DNA of 64,000 nt, from positions 16,113,792 through 16,177,791 of the forward strand of contig JADWOT020000009.1 in NCBI GenBank assembly GCA_036345935.2. The letters are read 5' to 3'. This DNA is from Taenia hydatigena (lineage: Eukaryota > Platyhelminthes > Cestoda > Cyclophyllidea > Taeniidae). The notes under the pieces were generated by a model. It was not told the DNA's origin. It saw only the letters and a list, made by a program, of their open reading frames with translations, and ran no database searches. Both the position numbers and the translations under genes were made by a program. Positions within the stretch are counted from its first letter, which is position 1. Every line of letters starts with the position of its first letter. This document shows positions 13,772 to 25,722 of this stretch, one piece after another.

Positions 13772-15253
13772 GACGCGCCGTCGCGACGCGTTGCCATCCA
13801 CTACTTCTACACAGCACCACCCACATTGCCTACCACCCTCTTCACATGCGTGCTGCTCGTGTGCCCATCCTTCCTCCCGCTTTCTTTGATGCTATCGTGC
13901 GCAGGAAAGATTCCCAATCTTCTCACTTACAAATGCCTGTCTGACAATCCGACTACAATCTGTGTGAGATCAACGCACAATCAATGAACATGTCTCGAAG
14001 AGTTGCTCTAGGCAATCATAAGGGCTAACATCTGAAAAATGCGTACATTGCCTTAGGCTGCTTCATTTAATTACAAGCTACAATCAGGCTTCAACAGTGA
14101 GCCAGACGACATCCCATCATTGAAACGTGAAACTAATTGAATAAAAGACCTCAAGACGTTCTTGTTGGTCGACGCAACGGAGACGTAAAGCAAATTAGCT
14201 TTAACTTGAATCCAGGCAGCAATGCGGTTTCGAGGTCACGACGAGCCAATTCGCATGCAGTGCTATTTGAAGTCGCCATGTCGCCATTCCACCGATAAGG
14301 CTACCGCCACGGATGACTTACCTTGCCGTGAACTCCCCTTTGTCAAAACTTTGCAAGACGCACGACAGCCCTAAATATTTTGGCAGAAGCGTCAAGCACA
14401 GGTCGAGCATTGCTTAACCATGATCCGCTTCAGTTCTGTGACTCAACTGTTGCTTCATTAATATTGCCAATCGATCTTGCTCACGAATTTGCCCTCAACC
14501 TGCCTGATTACAAACTCGATATAAACTAGGTATAAGGAAGCTATTTATTCGCAGTATTTCGCCACATATAATAGAATTTATTGCAGCATTATACCTGAAA
14601 GAGACTGCCAATTAGCCGCCTTCAACATGAGACACTTCACTCTTGTTTACAAGACACTTTACACAATCGCCCACCCATCAGTAAATGCTCTGATTCGCAC
14701 TAGAACCGCCCCATTTCGGTGCTCTTTTGATAATGCTGAGATGTGCGATTTCGCTACTAGCCGCGCTGTACAGAAAACTGTTCTCAATCCAGAAGAATGT
14801 CCATTCGATACGAAGAGTGTCTGCTTCGTGTGCTTTGCGATGATGTATGGGTGCACCTGACGCGGATGACGCACATGCAGAAGACTAGTGCCTGAGTGAT
14901 GACAGGTCGACAGCACCTGAAAATCGTCAGCTCTGGCCTAGGAAGGATGTCCCGTTGACCGGCGAACAGGACGCATGTGTGGTCGTCTTGGCCTGCCCCC
15001 CAACAATCTTGGTAAACAAATGCATCAATAACAGTAGTATGAAAAGCCAGAGATGGCCTCAGTATGTCCCTTCCATTAATACAAAGTAAGAATTTCGCGT
15101 ATTTTTGATGACTGTTTTAAATCTCCAGACCAGTTGCTAAATTATCCACACTCCTATACTCCACTTGCCATTGATGCACCGGCTGGGTGTCGGATATCGA
15201 CTGCAGCTTTTAGTGATGCTCCTTTCCGTGAAAGGCGAAGAGAAGAACGCAAA

Positions 15254-15357
15254 GCAGAGAGCAGCGACGAACCACACAACCAGTGGCAACGCCAATGCAG
15301 GAGAGGAAGAGCTTCAAAAGGATGCTCGAGTGCCCCCCACTGACAAAAACTATGCAC
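15254..15357 (+). repeat. 104-bp dispersed repeat, copy 1
   Basis: Matches 16666-16769 over its full length without net gaps and with roughly 15% differences by eye. Shared words include ACACAACCAGTGGCAAC and CCCCACTGACAAAAACTATG. The similarity starts and stops abruptly. Confidence 0.75.
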
Positions 15358-16665
15358 TATGAACTACCGCAATTTGCGTCTACATAACTCAATGCTGAAT
15401 TCGACTGGTTTATGTGTCAGCATTGCAGCATGATACTCCATGGTTGCCGAATGGGACAATTATTTTATAAATGTGAGCATCTATCCAAGGAAGTTTTAAC
15501 TGAATGAATTTTAATAATCGCTGCTGAAGTGGGATGAAATCCAGCCGTGGTTCCATTGACATCTGCTTATTAGGAGAAATAGCCGAGTTTAGTCGACGTC
15601 ATTTACAGAATTAGAGTATGAATAAGCAACGATGTAGAACGGTCGTTGACATCGATTTGATCCTGCTCATGACGGTATTGCTAAAGCTACTGATGGTATG
15701 CACATTTTTGTGCCTATATTTAATTCACTCGAAGCACTCTTATTCAAAAGTACTCAAATCTAATGCGATTCGATCAAAACAAATTCGGTGTGGGGAAGCT
15801 AACGTAAGGTGAACCAATGAGTAACACACGGATATATGTTGACTGTTGCATTACAAAGCACTGGATGAAAATAGTGGTACATTAGCAAATGGAGAGTAAA
15901 GAGGCTGCTGTTAAATCAAACACAAGCTGCTTACTAGTTGAGACTCCTGACAATACGGAGTGTGCAGCCTATGTGATGTTCATCCCATCTGATCCACGTC
16001 AACCCAATGCCAAGTTGTCATGACAATTTAACCTGATCCGGTATTCTCCGCATTAGAATGCTTGGGATCAAATCAAAAAGATTGCTAATATTCCATTCCA
16101 GTAAAATTTGGCACGGCACAACTAATTGTGCATTGCACTGCCCAGTAAAGTGGAGCAATTCAGTAGCTCATTTGGAGGCACTGAACAAGGAAGTCTCAAT
16201 CCATTCAAGCAGAAGGTCGCCTTTCGGCATTCCACATAAGAATAGAGTTGTACTAATTGAGGTAATGCTCATTTTGTGGGATCTACCTTTATTTCAAGCA
16301 TTTTAATATATTTGTATACATTCTATCAAATCCACGCCAATTCGATGTGATTCAAACGGGTCTAGTCAAATAAAATGTGTCGAATTATGCGTAATCTACG
16401 GATGCGGCATACAAACTCGTTTTGGACTTCACAATATCAAACGCATTGTCCCAAATGAGCCTCATACTTGGAGGTTGTAAGTAAAACGCTTAAATGGAGT
16501 CAAGCTAATGGAAACACCTCTCCCTCGCTCATGGTGATTAAAACACAATTCGTTTAGAGCTTCTAACACAACTGTTATTCAGCAATTCTTAACAAGGGAG
16601 TTCCCATAAGTGGTGTCTCATTTGGAAAGGATCGAAGTATGTTCCTTCCATGCTTGAGTCTTCAC

Positions 16666-16769
16666 GCAGAGAGCAGCAACGAACTACACAACCAGTGGCA
16701 ACACCAACGCGGAAGAGGAGAAGCTTCAAAGGGGCGCCCGAGGACTCCCCACTGACAAAAACTATGCAC
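16666..16769 (+). repeat. 104-bp dispersed repeat, copy 2
   Basis: Second copy of the 104-bp unit. It runs on without a break into GC-rich sequence reaching a GTAAGT-like site near 16877, then into a pyrimidine-rich tract (16900-17150). It could be an exon fragment or part of a mobile element; the sequence alone does not decide. Confidence 0.75.
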
Positions 16770-17699
16770 CCGAGCGACCCCGATTAGAGTCCGTCGCAGG
16801 CTTCAACACAGCGGAGTGCAATGCTGAGCCTCCACCTGGGGTCAGAGCATTGCTGACCACCCCGAACCCGGCGACAGGTAAGTTTGACGCGCTGCCACTC
16901 ACACCAAACCCCCCTGAGACTACACTTTGCGCCTTTCACCTTACTTTGCCAAAACTGAGCATCACCTCACACTTCCGCTACTTTGCGCATTTTTACACTC
17001 ATGCACTTGCTCCTTCTTGTGCCAATTTACACCATCATCTGCATCTTCCCTCCTTCTTCTCACGCACCTACCCGTTGTCTACGCAAACCTACTTTCCCAC
17101 TTTAGTGGTACCTTCAGTCTCGCTTCCTGTGTGTCTCGAGTGTCAAGTGCCACGTCATGCTGAAGTGCTTGTAGCAAGGCAATGTATGGACAATGATTAA
17201 AACGCGTTCCACTTTCTTACTTATCAAGAAGAGGGGCCGACACACAACTCATAGAGTCACAAAACTCGACACCCTCTGTTGCTTCCGTTTTCGTCAGTAG
17301 CTAGATTTGTCAAAAGGCGTTGCCATGGCATAAAACGAGTTGATTTAAAGCCAATTTTATCACATTTTATAAAAAGATAACAGTGAGAAAAAAGTTGTAC
17401 GTATTAATTAGAAGGTCAGCAAAAGGAGAAATAATGAACGCGGAGAAGCATAAATTGCAAAGGCAACTCATGCAAGCATGAATTAGAGCCCAACTTCTGG
17501 CAAGAGAGTGGTGCGTTTTACACCTGCTGTCACAGATCTGCTGGCCTGCTGGCATTGCGTGTGTGCGTGCCTTCATTCATGCTGCAGTTTGCAGGCTACC
17601 TCTCCACGGTTTTGCCAGATGAGCACGAATGATTCGGTGGGTAATTAGCAATGGAAGAAGATAAATGGACTGATCGGTTGACAAGTGGACCGCTTGTCG

Positions 17700-18066
17700 G
17701 GCATTAAAGAGTAGGTGGGTGGATGAGTAAACAGAAATGGTGGGTAGCGGTCGGGGAGGTATGAGTGCTAGCGTACTTTTTGGGGAGGAGGGCGTATTTG
17801 GTGTGAGTGGTGTTGGCGTCGGAAGACAGAAAAGGGTAGCGCAGACGCGTGGCACGTGGAGGACAGAGATGAATGGTGGTGGGATAGGAGGGGAGAGGGT
17901 GATTGCATTGGACGACGTAGCGTTGCGCTGGGCTGCGCCCCGAGGCGATGGTTGGTCGGCTGGCTGGGTGGCTGGTTGAGTGAGTGGAGGAGCGGAGGGA
18001 TGTGGTAAAGTGAAGAAACAACAAGGGAGAAGGGAATGGGTGGAGGGCAGGAGGAGGGAGAAAGAT
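17700..18066 (+). repeat. G-rich low-complexity block before the Leu-tRNA-like sequence
   Basis: Same character, strand and position relative to a tRNA-like sequence as the block at 13200-13479: GGTGGGTGGATGAG, GGGGAGGAGGG, GGCTGGCTGGGTGGC and GGAGGGCAGGAGGGAG. Frames here encode only Gly/Arg-rich or Pro/Ser-rich low-complexity text, so no gene is called. Confidence 0.55.
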
Positions 18067-18067
18067 C

Positions 18068-18139
18068 GACTTGGTGGTTAAGGGATATGATATTTGCTTA
18101 AGGTGCGAGTGTTTCCGGGTTCAAATCCCGGCCAGGCCC
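18068..18139 (+). tRNA. tRNA-Leu(AAG)-like pseudogene or SINE head
   Basis: An A-box-like GGTGGTTAAGG, an anticodon arm pairing TTTGC with GCGAG around TTAAGGT (anticodon AAG), and a perfect T arm (CCGGG TTCAAAT CCCGG). The 5' acceptor strand does not pair with the 3' CAGGCCC, so it is unlikely to be a working tRNA. Its intact Pol III B box fits a tRNA-derived repeat. Confidence 0.5.
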
Positions 18140-18372
18140 TTGTGCTCGCTGTTCTTTCGATCAGTCCGCCACTGTTGGGTGGTCTGGCGTTTTATTACTT
18201 GCAACGCTTTCGTTCTTACTCATTGGCTTTCGTTTATATAGCTTATACCCGTCATCCTGCTTGTGTGCCCTTTCCTCCGTTTTACCTTGCATGTGGACGC
18301 GTTTGTGTGGCAACTCCAAATATGCGTAAGTCAGTGTCGCCCTCTGATTCCTTTTTTCGTAATGCTCAGTGA

Positions 18373-21300
18373 GGGTGGAATCTGAGCTTAAATGGAAGTG
18401 CTGGCGGGGTCATGGGAAGCTGGACAGTATCTGATGTTACTTTTTTGGATTTATTAGCAATAGGTGCAAAATAGACAACTGAAGAAGTGACTCTGGTGTG
18501 CATATGAGGAATAACCTGCTACAGTAACAGCCTGTCTAAAATGGGACCGAGTACGCGAGAATCCCATGTGTCAACGAGGTGGACGGCTGTTGGCGCATCC
18601 TTCTTCCTTAACCAAAGTGTAATGTGTTTTATGTCTGTTTCTGCACCACGGTTCACTTAGTCCACCTGATCGCTCGCGATAGCCTAAATTTGAAATGAAG
18701 GCATCTGTTCTTAATGGCTTAATGTCTGGTAATCTTGTAAGCACTACCAAGTTGCGCTAACTGCCGACTTCACCTTTGATTTATGCTTGATTTGATTGTA
18801 ATTCATGAGCTATTCTTGCAGGGTTACCCACACTGCAAGTTCACTTAAATTGATTCGCTGGAAAGTCCTTGCGAAAAATTCGTAATCTCAGCATGCGTTG
18901 TTATTTTCCTTGAAAAATAGGCGATCAAATGGGAATTTTGAGGAGTAGAGACTGCTGTTTAAACGGTGATCTACTGCACTCGCACCTTTACTCTATCGCT
19001 TGTCAAGGATCTAGATCAGGTCTGCCATTGCAACACTTAACATTGCGACCTCTTTACGTCCAGCCTAGAGTATTTGGCATAGCTTCGTGCTGAAAGCAAA
19101 GGTGCCATCTCCGAGTCAATATCAAGGTCTTAGGTAGGCTGCTTTAACACGTCATTTGTCCGATACTTAGTGCTAGTTTATGCGTTTGATCGAATAGCAA
19201 GGTGGAATCAAAGGACAAAACTGACACTCTGCCACTTCTTTTGTTCTTTAGCCCGTTGATGACCAGACGTGCTTAAATTCAATATTTTTCTTTCGTTCTT
19301 ATATGTTAAGCACTCGTATCCCATTACTGCGTAGTGGGTGCAGATAGAACTAATGCCGCTCCTCAGCTGCAGTGAGCAAAACGTATCAGCATAAATCAGC
19401 AGTGCACACATCGATTGCCCACCACATTGTGCTTATCAGATTTACGATTCTCACCAAATGTGAATGCCTTGAAAGACTTTAACTCGGCACGCATTGCGAC
19501 GCATTTCATAATAGCAGCATTTTAAAATTGACTACCATACTTGTTTTAAATGTGCAGATAATTTTAATCAAAAAAGCCACGTGCTCATAGCTTTGGGCCA
19601 GAATTTAGTCGGCTCGTCAGAGCTGAAAATTTGTGAGTTTTGCAATTAGACCAATGACACGCAACTACAGTGATAATCACCTCAAGATGGTGCCACCCAC
19701 TTTCACCAGCTTGGCCATCGATGTGACAGCACACTCCTCCTTTTCCTTAAAATGAAATGTACGCGGCAAAGTCTCTCCTGATTTCGATATGATTAATTGT
19801 ACTTACACAGTGCATATCATTCATAGGTGGCAGCAACATTGTTACTCTTGAAAAACCATACCATCCACCCAGCTGCAATCCATTAGATTGACATACAGAC
19901 GTACCAAGACAATTATTTGGTCTTTGAAATCAAACATTTGTGATGGTTTGGCTTAATAATGTGGAGAATATAGCATGGCACGTCCAGCCAAAGATTGCGT
20001 GAGGCCGGTTAAATCCTTCTCCAGCGAGGCCTTGTGAATAACTGAACCTGGTGTGTGGTTGGATTTTAATTAATCAGTTTTAGGATAAAATTTAATAGAA
20101 ATCGTATCCAAGAAGTGAGGCGGAAAAGCGTAATGCCACCACGTTTTTAGCTTCTGGCGTGGCATCGTGGCTGTCTCATAGGTTTATTAGCAATTCGTTT
20201 ATGCAATCTCATTTGATAGCGAATTGGTGGTAATCGCAGACTCTCTGCACTGATGGCCTTGGCGCACCCTAGTAGATTTTTTGCATAAAATTCTAGTAAA
20301 TCCATAACGCAGAATGTGAAATTTGTGAATTCAAATTAGCAAAATTGTCATAATCCTAGACCGAAGGACTGAAATTCACTTAATTTTAGGCTATTTGTTA
20401 AAAGCGCCTTTTTGACCTTATAAGTCAGTTTTAGGCTAAGGTAACCGATGATTCAAAACGGGCTTGCGTTAATTTTGTTGATTCAAAAAGATGCATCTGC
20501 ATCAGCTCTCAATTTCACCTTTGCTAAACCTTGAAGTAGGACTTACCATATATAGCACAACTGCATCTTAAGTGAATTTGAGTGTGAGTTAGTGCACTTA
20601 ACGTTAGCTATTTGATCATCCTTCTCAAGGATCTCAAAAATCCTACCCTGCACGAATTCGGGAGAATGCATTAATTGCTTTGGAACTTGTAAACTGGATG
20701 GTAGACCGAGAACAAGAATTCCAATTTACCATGAACAAGCCTAGCCAAGTCATAGACATGAATTGAAAATGCAGTTATTCTGTTCTAGTATGAAGTTGCT
20801 GCGACTAGCCCCATGCTCATGCAACTACTTTTTTTCGAAGCAGTGAGTGGTCGCTGTCGTCGTCACACATGGCAAAGATGTGAATATTCAAATATTGATG
20901 TCATGTTGAAGGAAATTAAACTTACCTATGCTTATATTAACACAGAGTACGACAACACGGGTTGTTCTGAATAGGCCAAAGACCATCTCATTGCTGCACG
21001 GCATGACTCAGACGATTTGATCCTGCTTGAACTACCCATTAATGGCTAATAAAGGGCACAACATGCTTCATTCCGCAATTTGTTCAGTTGTGATTTATTA
21101 ATAAACTTATTTTTTAAGAAACAAATCGGTTTTTTTAGGTAAAATGACTTTTTAAAACACAGTGCACTGCATGATATGAATGCCGGCTACACGCCAGTTT
21201 CCTCTCCCAAGTGTAGTTACTAAAATCACAACCTCATTAATAACTAAAGTGGCCGCTAAAGTTGCGTTTATGCCCTTGGCAGCTTGCAAACCCAGAAAAA

Positions 21301-23838
21301 GTTAACTTCAAAACAGTAACAAGTGCAGAATTTTGTTCAAATCAATGAAAGTGTTTCGAAATCTCGAAGTCGGGTGTTAAAGTACACATGCACAGGTTCA
21401 CTAATCTGCTTCGCATTCAAAACCACTTTAAGCGGCTTTGAGCCAACCATAAGCACTTGGTATAGAACGCACTGAGAATCACTGTGAAGGAGAATCGCAT
21501 AAATTTCTGGCAAGTGTACTATACACTGTTGTCAGCCAATGTCAGAGATTTTTGTACCATTAGCAGCATGGTACTTGCAGGAGAATATAAAATTTCACAA
21601 ACCACCACATAGACCTCGAGAATTCACGCCCTTCTACCTATTGTGGGTAATCGGTATGTGGTAATACATACAATGGCGATTAAACTAAAGTTCTTCAAAA
21701 ACAGCCAAGACGATTGCATACACCGCACAAATCAACGGTTTAAGCACGAAGCAAGCTAAAGCTGGATTTAGTAGGGACGCAGCCACCAGTGACTAACTAA
21801 TCAGTCCACGTGTGATTGTGATACCTGGAGAAGTGAGAAATTCACGCATATTTATTTGTTAAGCACAGTGCGGCGTGAGATTTTTACTAGCAAGCTGTGA
21901 TATGGCGGGTTTTAACATATGATATGGCGTAATAATCCGCATCACACAGACTGCATAAATCATGACCTACGCCATACAGGCATTGATTATACGCAACTAG
22001 TCAGTCGGATTAGACCAATTTTTAAACGTTGGCTTGAAGGCAAGATTTTTATTATCTATGATAACAATTCGAACGGTTCTTGAGAAGTGGTGTAATAAGA
22101 TCCAGACTTTTCCAACATGGGACGCTGTTTGTGAGTCCGGCACAACAAGTTCAAGGGTAAGTTAAACTGTGTGAGCACCTGTTGCCTCACTTTCCAGCAA
22201 ATTAGGGCGTTTGAGAGAAGGATTGCTAGCACAACTTATACTCACGTATCCAAGTGGTCGTTTGCCTTGATATCCTATACCTCACGAATGCAACTACATG
22301 ACTGAAATGAAGGTTCTCTCGCGTTTAAGCTGCTGTGGGTTTTAGTCTCATGTCTATATTTAAAGATGCTTTGAGTTTTAACAGCCCCTTTCGGCCGCTA
22401 CCGCTAACGAATGACTGCCCAAATTACTGTGACCCAGATGTTTCGTCATCATCCGGAAAACAAACCTGTGCTTGTGTTTAATAACTTTGCCCTGCATTTA
22501 GTCTAAAGCAGGCTTCTTAGACAAATCTATTGACTTTAGTCTTTTCTTATCGCTATGCACTCTGGTTGTGATCTTGGGTCTGGCAAAAATGTGAAGACGG
22601 TATCGTAGTGATTGTACTAAGGCGGTTTTAAAAACATCGTTTGCTTCTATAAACATCTTGTTCGTATTTTGACTTGAATGAGGTTGGCTTTTGCTATTCA
22701 CCCTTCCAGCCAAGTAAGAGTCACGTTTGCAGGCGTTAAATGGCATGACTAAGTTCAGAGACCATAATGTGCCACCACCACCTAAACCCATCTACTCCCC
22801 TTGAACGTGACAGTGCCTTAGGCCAAAACGTGTTTAAATGCCTATAGTGCTTTCTTACTCTTTGGAACTATTGCTGCTTCGTAGCAACTTCTACGAAGAA
22901 TTTCAAACGGCACACTAAAATCAAATATTTTGACAGTTTTATTATTTTAGACCCGACTGCTTGTGCATTTAGTTAATTGTCTACCTAAGGAAGTCACAGA
23001 GATTTTTCAACGTTTGTTTTTCAGGTGTAATCAAAAGTATTTTTGTTCTAAAAAGCTCCTTTACTTGTTCATACTCCATTGCCCATCTGTATCACTGATG
23101 TAATTTAAGTTCATTTTATCCTGATCATGATTCCAGAGCTATGCTGTGCTCTCATTAAAATATGTTACGAGCTTTACTTACTTCAAATTCCATTAAGATG
23201 CTAACAAATGAATGCATCATTTTAGTTCGTCTACATTTGCTCATGCATTTACTGTCAATCCGTGCTGCAGGAAAGCATTAGAAAACCGTGAAAAGCCAAA
23301 ATTGGTTTCACAGGCATTGCCATTAACTTATTCTTGCCAGTCGTAGCCAAAGCATATAACTCTACTTTAAATAAGACGTTTTTGTCCCAAATAATGCAGA
23401 GTATGCAAATGTAAAAGTCACAAGATTATTAACGCAACTGCATTTAAGGCTTATGGATCCTTGAACAAACGGAAGCGCTTCCATTGGTGGCTGATGAATC
23501 CCCAGCTCATCCGTTAGCCAATTGGTTAATGAATCTATTTTATGTGTCATCTGGCAGTGATGTTTCACTATTTAGCACGTGCATTAAGCTGTGCTGATTA
23601 CGGGGCAAGCAGGCGGGTGGGTAAGTAGGTGGGTTGTTTATCGTGTTCTCTGTTCTGACACTGCTGAGTGTTATTGGCCCCTACATGGGATGCATGCGCA
23701 GCACATTGATCGTAGTCCTGCCCGTTCATTAAAAGCAGTTGCATCAGTATGCGCTTATAAACACCTGCCGTCAATTAGGTTACTCTGCTATTGTTCAACG
23801 CATCCATTTCGCTTTTAGACTTCCAGTAAAATATCTCA
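18373..23838. other. Gene-empty stretch
   Basis: Between 19412 and 22497 no frame of 60 codons exists on either strand, and the frames on either side have no recognisable content. No tRNA, tandem repeat or large palindrome was seen. It may hold introns or regulatory DNA of the T-box gene at its right end. Confidence 0.6.
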
Positions 23839-25602
23839 ATGAATGAATATCCCAAATGGCCGCCACATATAAACGGCAAAGAGCAGGAAAATGACAATCA
23901 CTACTTTCCTCCTCAAGTGTTAGCTTCGGTGGCTATGCCCGCCTTTTCACTTGGTGCACACGAGCACTTGCTGGCTGAGACACAGAACATACAGCGCACT
24001 TTGACGCCAGTGCGATATTCAGGGACGGCCTTTGACGCACTGCCATATTCCACAGGTTTTTATCATGAATCGGTCCCACATTTTAACAAAGCAGACTCCA
24101 GGATATGCTATCCTTTCCAGTAAGGTTTGCTTTACTCGTCATCAAGACAATGCTAAATTGACTGCAATGAGACTACGTATTTCAAGCCAGATCTGACCAC
24201 CTTTGCTTATGACCAAAATTTGCACTGTTATGAAGGCTCAAACGCCGTTCATAGACTGCAGCAAAATCAAGCACCACAACAGAGAAGTTGCTTCGACAAT
24301 GCTCTAGACTACCGGAATGGTGCTTCGACTAAGGCAGGTAATTGGTCACCTTTTGGTATAATGCCGCAACATACGCATCAACGTACCAAACTTCCTTCCA
24401 GTGTCCTACAAACAGTCAGCAAGATTAGAGCAGGACATGAAGACAGCCACGAAGAGCTACTACCTGAAGCTGCGGTGGGTGGTGCCTCAGTCAGATTAGA
24501 ATTGCAAACAAGTCCATCCACTCTTCCGTCAGTTGTGAGGCAGGACCTGCACTCGGACCTATTGGCCGTCAGTCAGGCAGTGCCCAACATGTGGCATGTA
24601 CACTTTAACAGTAAAAGAGAGGAGTTCACTACCATTTGCGTAGCAGGATCAGATTTTGAGTTTCCTAAATCATCGCAACGTCCGACAATTACTCTGCGAT
24701 TGCGTGACAAGGCGTCGTGGCAGGCTACGTGGCCTTACCGCATGGGGATGATTACCAGCAAGAATGGGAGGTAAATGATTTCGAAATTCAAAATTCTTTT
24801 TGTCAACTTGCATCCCTTTGCTTGGTGAAATAATACAATCAGACAATCTGTTGCAAAAGGATATTTCCTACACTGACAGTAAACGTTGAGGGCTTGGAGG
24901 TTGATGAGAAGTACACATTTTTCATGGACTTGATGCCAAAAGATCGGGTTATCTACAAATTTCAGTCTGGCCAATGGAATTCCTGTCGGACCCTTTGTCA
25001 TCCACCTTCATCAAATCTATGTACGTATTGAAGTGTAGAAGACTCTTATTTGTAAATAGCTGCACGAACCCCTTCCTTGCAAGTATGACCCCAATGGACG
25101 TCTTTGTGTTTCTTTTAGCTTCTCACATCCACGTGCCACGCAACCCATGCGAGAGAGGTTCGAGATTGATGGCTTGTGGCGTGGATTTTAAGTTAGTTAA
25201 GGTCACCAACAATGTCTGCAGTGCTAAAATGAAGAATCAGGTAATCAATCTCCCTGCTAATGCAAGTTTTATTTTATGTCTTGGTAAATTGATCGCTGCA
25301 AAGTTCACTCTGAGTCCTGCCATATTCCCGCCTAGATATTTGCCCGCAGCATGCAGATCTACATTCCGCGCTACCACGTAGTGCGCCACTTGGCACCTGA
25401 AGAAGCATCCGCCTGTCAATCGAATGCAAAAGTATTGCAAACAGGTTCTCCGACAGGCCTCGAGCATGTAGGTACCTATATCATTCCAGAGACAGAACTC
25501 ATAGCCGTAACTGTCTATCGCAATAAACGTGTTTCAGACGCAAAGATTAGTAGAAATCCCTATGCCAAAGCATTTAGAAGTCGTCAGCGCTTCTTAAAAT
25601 AG
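23839..25602 (+). CDS. T-box transcription factor gene
   Basis: Sequence-specific DNA-binding transcription factor acting in the nucleus. Exons read by eye: 23839-24119 (candidate first exon, ATG), about 24160-24770, 24860-25020, 25119-25240 and 25357-25602 (stop TAG). The last four join to give a nearly complete T-box: DKASW, then ITSKNGR spliced to RIFPTLTVNVEGL, KYTFFMDLMPKDR, SHIHVPRNP, then FKLVKVTNN, PRYHVVR, PETELIAVTVYRN and NPYAKAF. Phases agree at the last three introns (AG+G, T+CT, 0/0). The first exon ends in a phase that does not fit exon 2, so a small exon or the true start may be missing. The protein stops six residues after the FRSRQ that follows the T-box, so there is almost no C-terminal tail. 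The N-terminal part is about 170+ residues and not conserved. The subfamily (Brachyury, Tbx2, Tbx20 and so on) cannot be assigned. Neighbouring DNA is empty on both sides. Confidence 0.88.
24220..24770 (+). CDS. T-box gene, exon with N-terminal region and first T-box residues
   Basis: Open from about 24160 in the T-box frame (possible acceptors at 24170-24178) to the donor GTAAAT after 24770. It holds a long poorly conserved N-terminal region. The last 36 codons begin the T-box with ITLRLRDKASW and end in MITSKNGR, the usual intron position within GRRMFP-type motifs. This is the longest open frame in the window that matches a known family. No start codon is claimed inside this exon. Confidence 0.85.
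25357..25602 (+). CDS. T-box gene, terminal exon
   Basis: The acceptor is GCATGCAG before 25357, in phase 0 with the donor at 25240. The exon encodes IYIPRYHVVR, an insert of about 30 residues, then PETELIAVTVYRN and NPYAKAF, which is the conserved end of the T-box. The stop is at 25600-25602. Against usual T-boxes the loop before YIPRYHVV is about five residues short. Reading through the intron supplies VINLPANASF, which resembles part of the missing loop, so an alternative splice form is possible. Confidence 0.85.
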   Translation: MYIPRYHVVRHLAPEEASACQSNAKVLQTGSPTGLEHVGTYIIPETELIAVTVYRNKRVSDAKISRNPYAKAFRSRQRFLK

Positions 25603-25684
25603 TTATTTTGGTCTTTCACCTCCAGGCACTCAGACTTGGTTGCGTGTGCTTATGAGAAGGACTATGCATGCTTTTTGCTTTCCA

Positions 25685-25722
25685 AATAAATTAAAGGAGT
25701 GTTTAATGCATGTGCGAATAAA
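25685..25722 (+). promoter_or_regulatory. Polyadenylation signals of the T-box gene
   Basis: Two AATAAA hexamers, at 25685-25690 and 25717-25722, lie 83 and 115 bases after the T-box stop codon. This is the expected spacing for a short 3' untranslated region. Confidence 0.55.

Noticed and set aside
13356..13826. 156-codon minus-strand frame and 137-codon plus-strand frame in the repeat cluster
   Set aside because: They cross the tRNA-like sequences and low-complexity G-rich tracts; the translations are compositionally biased and unrelated to any domain.
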